In this document: positions 8,115 through 15,419 of the stretch, piece by piece
How positions within the stretch are numbered: the first letter of the stretch is position 1
Layout of the letters: every line of letters starts with the position of its first letter
Assembly (NCBI RefSeq): GCF_905220975.1
Contig: NZ_CAJNBK010000039.1
Coordinates: 1-42,943 of the forward strand
DNA: 42,943 bases
Source of the DNA: Paraburkholderia haematera
Lineage (GTDB): Bacteria > Pseudomonadota > Gammaproteobacteria > Burkholderiales > Burkholderiaceae
Reading direction: 5' to 3'
Translations under genes and position numbers: made by a program
Notes under the pieces: generated by a model
Told to the model about the DNA's origin: nothing
Database searches by the model: none
What the model saw: only the letters and a program-made list of their open reading frames with translations

Positions 8115-9253
8115 TACGCCGCCCCCACGTTCGAATACAGTTGCGCGTCGCGTGCGAGATCGCCGCTGGCTTGCACACGCTTCTTGTGACGCGCCGCGAA
8201 GTCGAGCATCCGGTCGATCGGCAGACGCGCCCGCTCGCCGATCGCTCGATCGACAAAGATTTCGTTGTGGCCGCGTTCGAGCACGTCGGCCAGATTGGCG
8301 AGGCCGTTCATGGCCATCCACGGGCAATGCGCGCAGCTCTTGCAGGTCGCGCTATTGCCGGCCGTGGGCGCGGCGATCAACGTCTTGCCCGGCGCGGCGA
8401 GCTGCATCTTGTGCAGAATGCCGAGATCGGTCGCCACGATGAAATGCGTCGCGTCGAGCTTTTGCGCCGCGTCGATCAACTGGGTTGTCGACCCCACCAC
8501 GTCCGCTTGCGCGACCACGTTAGCCGGTGACTCAGGATGCACCAGCACTTTCGCGCCCGGATATTCGGCGCGCAGCAGATCGAGTTCGATGCCCTTGAAT
8601 TCGTCGTGCACGAGACACGAGCCCTGCCACAGCAACATGTCCGCACCGGTCTTGCTCTGGATATAACTGCCGAGGTGCCGATCCGGCGCCCAGATGATCT
8701 TTTCGCCGCGGGCGTGCAGATCGGCAACAATTTCCAGCCCGATCGACGACGTCACCATCCAGTCCGCACGCGCTTTGACGGCAGCGCTGGTATTCGCGTA
8801 CACGACTACCGTGCGATCCGGGTGAGCGTCACAGAAAGCCGAGAATTCATCGACCGGACAGCCCAGATCGAGCGAGCAGGTCGCGTCGAGATCGGGCATC
8901 AGAATGCGCTTGTCCGGACTCAGGATTTTCGCGGTCTCGCCCATGAAGCGCACGCCCGCCACCACCAGCGTTTGGGCCTCGTGATCGCGGCCGAAACGCG
9001 CCATCTCCAGTGAATCGGCCACGCAGCCACCGGTTTCGTCAGCGAGTTCCTGCAGTTCCGCGTCGACGTAATAGTGCGCGACGAGCACGGCTTTCTCGCG
9101 CTTAAGCAATGCGCGGATACGTTGCTTCAACGCCACCTTCTGCTCCGCCGACGGCGCGTCGGGCACCTTCGCCCACGCCTGCCCGATCCCGCAGGTCGTG
9201 CCCTGTGCTTGTGGCCGGTCGTATTCGACGGTCCTGATCGCCTGCTGATCCAT
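8114..9253 (-). CDS. nadA: Quinolinate synthase NadA
   Basis: Fe-S enzyme that condenses iminoaspartate with dihydroxyacetone phosphate to quinolinate. 379 aa. Cluster cysteines are in ATCSLDLGCP, WQGSCLVHDEF and the C-terminal CKSCAHCPWMAMN. AHYYVDAELQELAD near the N-terminus is the conserved YxD segment. The start at 9253 is chosen because a GAGGAG lies 5-6 bases upstream; an ATG at 9340 has no such site and would run through a terminator. First gene of the nadA-nadC pair. NadA and NadB are thought to hand over the unstable iminoaspartate. Confidence 0.97.
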   Translation of the reverse strand: MDQQAIRTVEYDRPQAQGTTCGIGQAWAKVPDAPSAEQKVALKQRIRALLKREKAVLVAHYYVDAELQELADETGGCVADSLEMARFGRDHEAQTLVVAGVRFMGETAKILSPDKRILMPDLDATCSLDLGCPVDEFSAFCDAHPDRTVVVYANTSAAVKARADWMVTSSIGLEIVADLHARGEKIIWAPDRHLGSYIQSKTGADMLLWQGSCLVHDEFKGIELDLLRAEYPGAKVLVHPESPANVVAQADVVGSTTQLIDAAQKLDATHFIVATDLGILHKMQLAAPGKTLIAAPTAGNSATCKSCAHCPWMAMNGLANLADVLERGHNEIFVDRAIGERARLPIDRMLDFAARHKKRVQASGDLARDAQLYSNVGAA

Positions 9254-9320
9254 GATCTCCTCTGCCTTCGCTCTGCCGCCGCGGACTGTCAATCGCGCGT
9301 CGTTGAAATTGCCGCGGCCC

Positions 9321-9352
9321 AAAAAGCAAAACCCCGCCAACGCGGGGTTTTG
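9321..9352 (-). terminator. Terminator of the desaturase transcript
   Basis: CAAAACCCCGC (9327-9337) pairs with GCGGGGTTTTG (9342-9352), 4-base loop. Read on the minus strand it is followed by CTTTTT. It lies 44 bases after the desaturase stop and just before nadA. Confidence 0.83.
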
Positions 9353-9395
9353 TGACGTAACGAAATTTTAATGGATTTCGCGCTCAGGCATACGG

Positions 9396-10592
9396 TCAAG
9401 CATAGCGGCGCAGACGCAGCGCGAATTCTTGCAGCGCTTTAATACCGCTCTGCTCAGCGCGATGACACCAGTCTTGCAACTGAATCAGCAGTTGGTCGCG
9501 CGACGCATTCGAGCGCTCCCACATTGCCGCCAGTTCATTGCGCATGTCGATATAAGTCTTGAGCTTCTGGCTGTTCGCGAAGATTTGCGGCAACTGGCGC
9601 TTCTGCGGCTCATCGAGACCCGCTTCTTCCTTGTGGAACCAGCTACGCGCACCACGCATGACCTGATACTTCTCGCGCGCGCCGGCTTCCTTCAGATGCG
9701 CCAACTCCTGGCGGTAGGCACGCTTGAGCGCCTTGCCGTAACGCGCCATCACTTCATAGCGGTTTGCCAGCACGGCTTGCAACGTGTCCTGATCGAGCAC
9801 CAGCTTGCCGGTGGTCAGACGCGGCGTAGGCGCGACCTTCTTGACCTTGGCAAGACGGAACGCCGACATGATGCGGATATACATCCAGCCGATATCGAAC
9901 TCGTACCACTTGTTCGACAGCTTGGCCGACGTCGCATACGTGTGGTGATTGTTATGCAGCTCTTCACCGCCGATGATGATGCCCCACGGGAAGATGTTGG
10001 TGCTGGCATCCGACGAGTTGAAGTTGCGGTAGCCCCACCAGTGCGCGAGGCCGTTCACCACACCCGCAGCCCAGAACGGAATCCACACCATCTGCACGGC
10101 CCAGATGGTCAGGCCGACGACGCCGAACAACGCGACGTTCAGCACCATCATCAGGCTCACGCCGAGGATCGGATACTTGGTGTAGACGTTGCGTTCCATC
10201 CAGTCATTCGGCGTGCCGTGACTGAATTTGCGCATCGTTTCTTCATTCTTGGCTTCGGAACGATACAGTTCCGCGCCTTCGAGCAGTACCTTCCAGATGC
10301 CGCGTGTTTGCGGGCTGTGCGGATCTTCTTCGGTTTCGCACTTGGCGTGGTGCTTACGGTGAATCGCGGCCCATTGGCCGGTCAGCATGCCGGTGGTCAT
10401 CCACAGCCAGAAACGGAAAAAATGACTGACGATCGGATGCAGCTCCAGCGCGCGGTGCGCCTGACAGCGATGCAGATAGACCGTCACGCCAATGATCGTG
10501 ATGTGCGTCGCGACGAGCGTGTACAGCACAAGTTGCCACCACGAGAAGTGCAGCAGACCGTGGGCAAGAAAATCGAGCAAGGAATTCAACAA
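9396..10592 (-). CDS. DesA-type acyl-lipid/acyl-CoA delta-9 fatty acid desaturase
   Basis: Membrane di-iron desaturase, 398 aa. The three His boxes are HRCQAHRA (41-48), HRKHH (78-82) and HNNHH (213-217), with HWWGYRNF near 184. Hydrophobic segments lie at about 15-40, 55-75 and 140-180. This is the SCD1-like class that inserts a double bond in membrane acyl chains, relevant to fluidity at low temperature. After the catalytic part (about residue 265) there is a long charged, probably helical region to the end that is not part of the desaturase fold; see findings. Last gene of a minus-strand run behind the MscS-type channel, with a 203-base gap that probably holds its own promoter. Confidence 0.9.
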   Translation of the reverse strand: MLNSLLDFLAHGLLHFSWWQLVLYTLVATHITIIGVTVYLHRCQAHRALELHPIVSHFFRFWLWMTTGMLTGQWAAIHRKHHAKCETEEDPHSPQTRGIWKVLLEGAELYRSEAKNEETMRKFSHGTPNDWMERNVYTKYPILGVSLMMVLNVALFGVVGLTIWAVQMVWIPFWAAGVVNGLAHWWGYRNFNSSDASTNIFPWGIIIGGEELHNNHHTYATSAKLSNKWYEFDIGWMYIRIMSAFRLAKVKKVAPTPRLTTGKLVLDQDTLQAVLANRYEVMARYGKALKRAYRQELAHLKEAGAREKYQVMRGARSWFHKEEAGLDEPQKRQLPQIFANSQKLKTYIDMRNELAAMWERSNASRDQLLIQLQDWCHRAEQSGIKALQEFALRLRRYA

Positions 10593-10679
10593 GGCAATTT
10601 ACCTGTGGAACAAGAGACGCCAGACACAAGCAAAATGCATGTGTCAAGAAAGTGAAAGCATACAGCGGGATTGGACGAT

Positions 10680-10702
10680 ATTCTACTTGAAGCGTTCCAA
10701 GT
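10680..10702 (-). promoter_or_regulatory. Candidate desaturase promoter -10 and overlapping palindrome
   Basis: On the minus strand TAGAAT (10685-10680) lies about 90 bases before the desaturase start. Immediately upstream is an 18-bp imperfect palindrome (10685-10702, 7 of 9 half-site pairs match, core GAACGCTTC). It occupies the -35/-10 spacer, and no good -35 is seen. Such a layout suits a TetR-type lipid regulator, but the regulator is unknown. Confidence 0.35.
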
Positions 10703-10795
10703 GTTTGTAACAAATAGGGATTTTTTGCGAGGTATCAAGAGGACGGAACACGCCAACTGTCGTTTTCAGATCCGCCGGCGGGTTCGAAGTGCCTG

Positions 10796-12151
10796 TCAGA
10801 GGGCGCTGTCGGCCTGATTGACCGCGGGAGCGGTCATTGTTACCGCTTGCGGCATTGCGTCGCTCACATTGCCGACGATTCGCACTTCGCGTTGAGCGAA
10901 AGGAATCGAGATGTCGTGTTCGGAGAAAAGGCGCCAGATGTTGCGATTCACGGCCGAGCGAACGCCGGCCGTGCCTGTGGCCGCATCTTCGATCCAGAAG
11001 CCCAGTTCGAGGTTGATGCCGTCGGCGCCAAAGCTTGCCAGATAGGGTGTAGGCGCCGGCTCCTGCAGCACCCGCGCAACGCCCTGAGCGGCCTCGGCGA
11101 GCAGCGCCATCGCCTGCTCGACGTCGGAGGAGTAGGCGACCTGCACGGCCACCTTGGAATAGCCGCGCGTCAGAAACGAGGACTGGTTCTGCACCACGTC
11201 CGTAATCAGCTTTTCGTTCGGGATCAGCGTTTCGATGCCGTCCAACCCACGCACCACCGTATAACGCGTGCGGATCTGCGTGACCATGCCCTGCAGGCCG
11301 CTCACGTTGATCGTGTCGCCGATGCGCAGCGAGCGGTCGATCAGGATGATGAAACCCGAGACGTAATTGCTCGCGATCTTCTGCAGCCCAAATCCAAGCC
11401 CCACACCCAGCGCGCCGCCAAACACACCGAGCACGGTAATGTCGATGCCGACCAGCGACAGGCTGATCAGCACCGCCGCCAGCATGAACGCAGCGCGCCC
11501 GACCCGCGACACCACCACTCTGAGGTTGGCGTCGAGCGTGTTTGAGCGCATCAGGCGGTCTTCGAACGTGGCACCCAGCCACATCGCGACGACCATCGTC
11601 ACGCACACCCACAGGAGGCCCGTGGTGAGCGAGAGCAGCGTCATGTGCGCATTCGCGACCCTGAAGCGCACGCTGCCCATCCAGGCGATCACGTCGTCCT
11701 GAATGCCCATGACGGTGAGCACCATACCGATCCAGACGACCAGCGAGACGATCTTCTCGACCATGAATAGCCACGGATGCGTCGTGCCGTCCTGGCTGAA
11801 GACTCGCCGCGCGAAGAAAAACACGATATAGATCAGGCCTATACCGAACAACGGCACCAGCGCCAGATCGAGCAGCGCGGTGTGCATGAACTCGCCGGTG
11901 ATCGCTTGCGCGAGCCAGACGAACCCCGCGCCGATCAGCGGAAAGAAAGCGCGATTCAGGCTTTCCGCGCCGAAACGGAGGGTCTGGTAACGCGTCTGGC
12001 GCCGCAGATCGAGCGTGCGGCGCAACAGGCGCGCGAGCAGCCACGCGACGGCGAGCGTGCCAAGCAGCACGCCGACCTGCCACAACATGACCGGCTGGCC
12101 GAAGTCGCGCGCCAGGTCACTGAACATGTGAGGGAAAATCCGGTTTTGCAT
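10796..12151 (-). CDS. MscS-family mechanosensitive ion channel
   Basis: Inner-membrane channel of the small-conductance mechanosensitive family, 451 aa, larger than E. coli MscS (286 aa). Several N-terminal membrane segments are visible (about 22-40, 68-85, 92-115, 130-150, 175-195). They are followed by the pore-lining Gly/Ala-rich helix VFGGALGVGLGFGLQKIA and the MscS signature SGFIILIDRSLRIGDTI. A cytoplasmic beta domain follows (NEKLITDVVQNQSS). The start at 12151 has no strong ribosome site; an in-frame ATG at 12127 is an alternative. It lies 73 bases after the RsmB-family gene on the same strand. Confidence 0.92.
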   Translation of the reverse strand: MQNRIFPHMFSDLARDFGQPVMLWQVGVLLGTLAVAWLLARLLRRTLDLRRQTRYQTLRFGAESLNRAFFPLIGAGFVWLAQAITGEFMHTALLDLALVPLFGIGLIYIVFFFARRVFSQDGTTHPWLFMVEKIVSLVVWIGMVLTVMGIQDDVIAWMGSVRFRVANAHMTLLSLTTGLLWVCVTMVVAMWLGATFEDRLMRSNTLDANLRVVVSRVGRAAFMLAAVLISLSLVGIDITVLGVFGGALGVGLGFGLQKIASNYVSGFIILIDRSLRIGDTINVSGLQGMVTQIRTRYTVVRGLDGIETLIPNEKLITDVVQNQSSFLTRGYSKVAVQVAYSSDVEQAMALLAEAAQGVARVLQEPAPTPYLASFGADGINLELGFWIEDAATGTAGVRSAVNRNIWRLFSEHDISIPFAQREVRIVGNVSDAMPQAVTMTAPAVNQADSAL

Positions 12152-12224
12152 GATGTCGCTAAAATCGCCGGCGCGCCGGGTTCAGGAACAGAACCCGGTC
12201 GCGTCGGCAGAAAGCCCGTTGCGT

Positions 12225-13484
12225 TTAGCTCTGGCGTTCCAGCACGGCTGCGAAAAAGCCGTCGGTAGCGTGACGGTGCGGCCACAGCGACAGGTAGTCG
12301 CCCATTTCCAGGTCGATGCGCTGCTCGGCGAGCACGTCGCGCGCCGGCACCAATGCGAAGTCCGGATGGTCGGCGAGGAACTGCTGCACGACGGCTTCGT
12401 TTTCCGCTTCCAGAATCGAGCAGGTTGCGTAGACGAGACGCCCGCCTTTCTTCACCAGACGCGAGGCGCTGGCCAGAATCGACGCCTGCTTCGGCGCCAG
12501 TTCGGCGACCGATTCCGGCGACTGGCGCCACTTCAGGTCCGGATTGCGGCGCAGCGTACCCAGGCCGCTGCACGGCGCGTCGACCAGCACGCGGTCGATC
12601 TTGCCGGCCAGACGCTTGATCTTGGCGTCGTGTTCGCTGTCGATCAGCACGGGATTCACGTTCGACAACCCGCTGCGCGCAAGGCGCGGCTTGAGCTTGG
12701 CCAAACGCCGCTCGGAGACGTCGAAGGCGTACAGCCGGCCGGTAGAGCGCATCGCCGCGCCCAACGCCAGCGTCTTGCCGCCCGCGCCCGCGCAGAAGTC
12801 CACGATCATTTCGCCTCGCTTGGGCGCGACCAGCGAACACAGCAACTGGCTGCCCTCGTCCTGGACTTCGACCCAGCCGTGCTGGAACGCGTCCAGCTTG
12901 GTGAGCGGCGGCTTGCCGACCACCCGCACGCCGAACGGCGCGAACGGCGTCGCGCCACCTTCGATGCCGGCCTTCGACAGCGCGTTCAGCACGTCGTCGC
13001 GGCTTGCCTTGATCGGGTTCGCGCGCAGGTCCAGCGGCGCCGGATAATTCAGCGCGGCGGCCAGTTGCGCCAGTTCCTCGGGCTCGAAACGCTTGGAGAG
13101 CGCCTGATGGATCCACTCGGGCAGATTCAGGCGAATTCGCAGCGGCAGGCTTTCAGGGTCGATCTTCGCGACGTGTTCAAGCCAGTGCGATTCCGTGTCC
13201 GACAAGAACGGCTTGAGGGCCGTGCGGCCCGCCGTCTGCATCAGTCCCAGCAAAGCCATGCGGCGTGCCGGACTGCCCGCGCCGCCTTCGGCCAGATGAG
13301 CGAATTCCATCCGGCGACGCAGCACGGCGAAGACTGCCTCGGCGATCACGCCGCGCTCGCCGTGCCCGAGCTTCGGATGCGCGCGGAAAAAGCGACTGGT
13401 GGTCGCGTCGGCCGGGCCGTTCAGTTTCAGGACTTCAGCCAGCAAAGTCTCGGTTTGTCCAATCAAAAAACCATGTAATCTCAT
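12225..13484 (-). CDS. RsmB/NOP family rRNA (cytosine-5)-methyltransferase
   Basis: SAM-dependent RNA m5C methyltransferase, 419 aa. SAM motif DFCAGAGGKT at 229-238. The two cysteines of the m5C mechanism are Cys305 in VDAPCSGLGTLRRNPDLKW and Cys355 in VYATCSILEAEN. E. coli RsmB, which modifies C967 of 16S rRNA, has an N-terminal NusB-like domain. The first 140 residues here are helical, but I cannot see clear NusB motifs, so the target base is uncertain. The ATG overlaps the purN stop (ATGA), so it is translationally coupled to purN. An upstream ATG at 13520 lies inside purN and is less likely. Confidence 0.9.
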   Translation of the reverse strand: MRLHGFLIGQTETLLAEVLKLNGPADATTSRFFRAHPKLGHGERGVIAEAVFAVLRRRMEFAHLAEGGAGSPARRMALLGLMQTAGRTALKPFLSDTESHWLEHVAKIDPESLPLRIRLNLPEWIHQALSKRFEPEELAQLAAALNYPAPLDLRANPIKASRDDVLNALSKAGIEGGATPFAPFGVRVVGKPPLTKLDAFQHGWVEVQDEGSQLLCSLVAPKRGEMIVDFCAGAGGKTLALGAAMRSTGRLYAFDVSERRLAKLKPRLARSGLSNVNPVLIDSEHDAKIKRLAGKIDRVLVDAPCSGLGTLRRNPDLKWRQSPESVAELAPKQASILASASRLVKKGGRLVYATCSILEAENEAVVQQFLADHPDFALVPARDVLAEQRIDLEMGDYLSLWPHRHATDGFFAAVLERQS

Positions 13485-14134
13485 GCGCCCTCTCCGGCGG
13501 TGTGACCGGCAAAGAGCCATTGCGGCTCCGGCGGCGTAAGCGTGACACGCAAGCCGTCTAGGGCAAGGCGCCCTTCGACGAACCAGCGCACCGCGCGTGG
13601 ATAGATAATGTGTTCGGTTGCCAGCACGCGTTCGGCGAGCGTGGCGGGGGTGTCGCCAGCCTCAACGGGGACGGCCGCCTGCGCGACGATCGGCCCGTGA
13701 TCCAGCTGCGACGTGACAAAATGCACCGACGCGCCATGCAGCCGCACGCCGGCGTCGAGTGCCTGTTGATGGGTTTTCAGGCCCGGAAAGCTCGGCAGCA
13801 GTGACGGATGCACATTCAGCATGCGCCCGGCGTAATGGTCGACGAAACCGGCCGTGAGCACTCGCATGAAGCCGGCGAGCACGACCAGATCGGGTGCGAA
13901 ACTGTCGATTTCTTGCGCCAGCGCGGCGTCGAAGCTGTCGCGATCCGGAAACTGGCGGTGGTCGACCACCGCCGTGGCAATGCCGTGCGACGCCGCGAAC
14001 GCAAGGCCCGCGGCGTCAGGACGGTTGGCAATCACGGCGGCGACTTGCGCCGCCCAACCCTCGTCCGCGCAGGCGCGAATGATAGCTTCCATGTTGCTTC
14101 CCCGTCCGGAAATCAGGATGACGAGTTTTTTCAT
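13481..14134 (-). CDS. purN: Phosphoribosylglycinamide formyltransferase PurN
   Basis: Purine synthesis step 3: transfers formyl from 10-formyl-THF to GAR. 217 aa, normal length. The catalytic triad is Asn107, His109 (MLNVHPSLLPSFPG) and Asp145 (SQLDHGPIVAQ). N-terminal ISGRGSNMEAII binds the phosphate. First gene of a minus-strand run with the RsmB-family gene (4-base overlap). It diverges from ribF over 118 bases. Confidence 0.96.
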   Translation of the reverse strand: MKKLVILISGRGSNMEAIIRACADEGWAAQVAAVIANRPDAAGLAFAASHGIATAVVDHRQFPDRDSFDAALAQEIDSFAPDLVVLAGFMRVLTAGFVDHYAGRMLNVHPSLLPSFPGLKTHQQALDAGVRLHGASVHFVTSQLDHGPIVAQAAVPVEAGDTPATLAERVLATEHIIYPRAVRWFVEGRLALDGLRVTLTPPEPQWLFAGHTAGEGA

Positions 14135-14200
14135 CCGCGGATTTTATCATTCGGGGGACACTGAAACGGCGACGCGCCGCCGTCTCGTGCGCTGAGCGTT

Positions 14201-14206
14201 TATAAT
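14201..14206 (+). promoter_or_regulatory. Candidate -10 of the ribF promoter
   Basis: A perfect TATAAT lies 47 bases before the ribF GTG, in the divergent purN-ribF gap. No good -35 is seen at 16-18 bases. Confidence 0.45.
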
Positions 14207-14252
14207 CGTTTGTTTTGCGGCACCTCGGCCGCCCTACCTCAAACCCGCTATC

Positions 14253-15248
14253 GTGAGAGTCTTCCGCGGTCTTCCCAATGCTGAAAGCCGTGCGCCCTGC
14301 GCACTGACCATCGGCAACTTCGACGGTGTCCACCGCGGCCATCAGGCTTTGCTCGCCCACGTCCGGGCCGCAGCCGATGCACGCGGCCTGCCCGTTTGCG
14401 TGATGACCTTCGAGCCGCACCCGCGCGAGTTCTTCAATCCGGCTGGCGCGCCGCCGCGAATCGCAATGCTGCGCGACAAGCTCGAGGCGCTGCGTACCAA
14501 CGGTGTCGACCGGGTCGTGGTTGAGCATTTCAATCACACTTTCGCGAGCCAGTCGCCGGATACGTTTGTCGAACGGATCATCGTCAACGGGCTGCATGCA
14601 CGCTGGGTGATGATCGGCGACGACTTCCGCTATGGCGCGAAGCGCGCGGGCGATTTCGCGTCGCTCAAGACGGCGGGTCAGCAGCACGGTTTCGAAGTCG
14701 AGCAGATGGGCACTGTGGCCGACCCGTCCGGCGCGCGCATTTCCAGCTCGGGCGTGCGCACGGCGCTGGTGGCGGGCGACCTCGACTCGGCGCGTGCTGC
14801 GCTGGGCCGCGATTACCTGATCAGCGGCCACGTCGTGCATGGCATGAAGCTCGGCCGCGATCTCGGTTTCCCCACGCTCAATCTGCCGATCGCGCACAAG
14901 CGTCCGGCGCTCGCCGGTATTTTCGTGGTTCGCGTGCATGGCGTGACGGACGAACCGCTGCCGGGCGTCGCCAGCCTCGGCCTGCGCCCCACCGTCGACG
15001 ATTCCGGTCGCGTGCTGCTTGAAGTGCACCTGCTCGACTGGCACGGCGACGCGTATGGCAAACTCGTGCGCGTCGAATTCCTGAAAAAGCTGCGTGACGA
15101 GGAAAAATTCGTCGACCTCGAAACGCTGACCGCCGCCATTGCGCGCGACGTCGCCAATGCGCGCGCGTGGTTCGCGGCCGTCGGCGCCGGCACGCCGGGT
15201 AGCCGTTCCACCGGTTTCGCCACCTCGGCCACCGACCGAATTAGATAG
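14253..15248 (+). CDS. ribF: Bifunctional riboflavin kinase / FAD synthetase
   Basis: Makes FMN from riboflavin and then FAD. 331 aa, E. coli length about 313. The N-terminal nucleotidyltransferase domain has TIGNFDGVHRGHQALL (HxGH-like) and SSGVRTAL. The C-terminal riboflavin-kinase domain has GRDLGFPTLNLPI and GVASLGLRPTV. Translation starts at GTG 14253; no strong ribosome site is visible. It is first in ribF-ileS-lspA-coaBC-dut, the common proteobacterial order. The last 20 or so residues look like a non-conserved tail. Confidence 0.96.
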   Translation: MRVFRGLPNAESRAPCALTIGNFDGVHRGHQALLAHVRAAADARGLPVCVMTFEPHPREFFNPAGAPPRIAMLRDKLEALRTNGVDRVVVEHFNHTFASQSPDTFVERIIVNGLHARWVMIGDDFRYGAKRAGDFASLKTAGQQHGFEVEQMGTVADPSGARISSSGVRTALVAGDLDSARAALGRDYLISGHVVHGMKLGRDLGFPTLNLPIAHKRPALAGIFVVRVHGVTDEPLPGVASLGLRPTVDDSGRVLLEVHLLDWHGDAYGKLVRVEFLKKLRDEEKFVDLETLTAAIARDVANARAWFAAVGAGTPGSRSTGFATSATDRIR

Positions 15249-15419
15249 CCGCCGCGGTACGTGCGAGCGCGCCAAGTGCTGCATGTACCCACCGCTGCGC
15301 GCATCGAAGGGCGTCCGTCAATCACGCGACATGCCTGCCGGGCGCGCCCAAAACGCCCTGCGCTTCATGCGCATACCGCAGCCTCGCTGCGCTTAGAAAG
15401 AATTCACCGCGACCTCATC

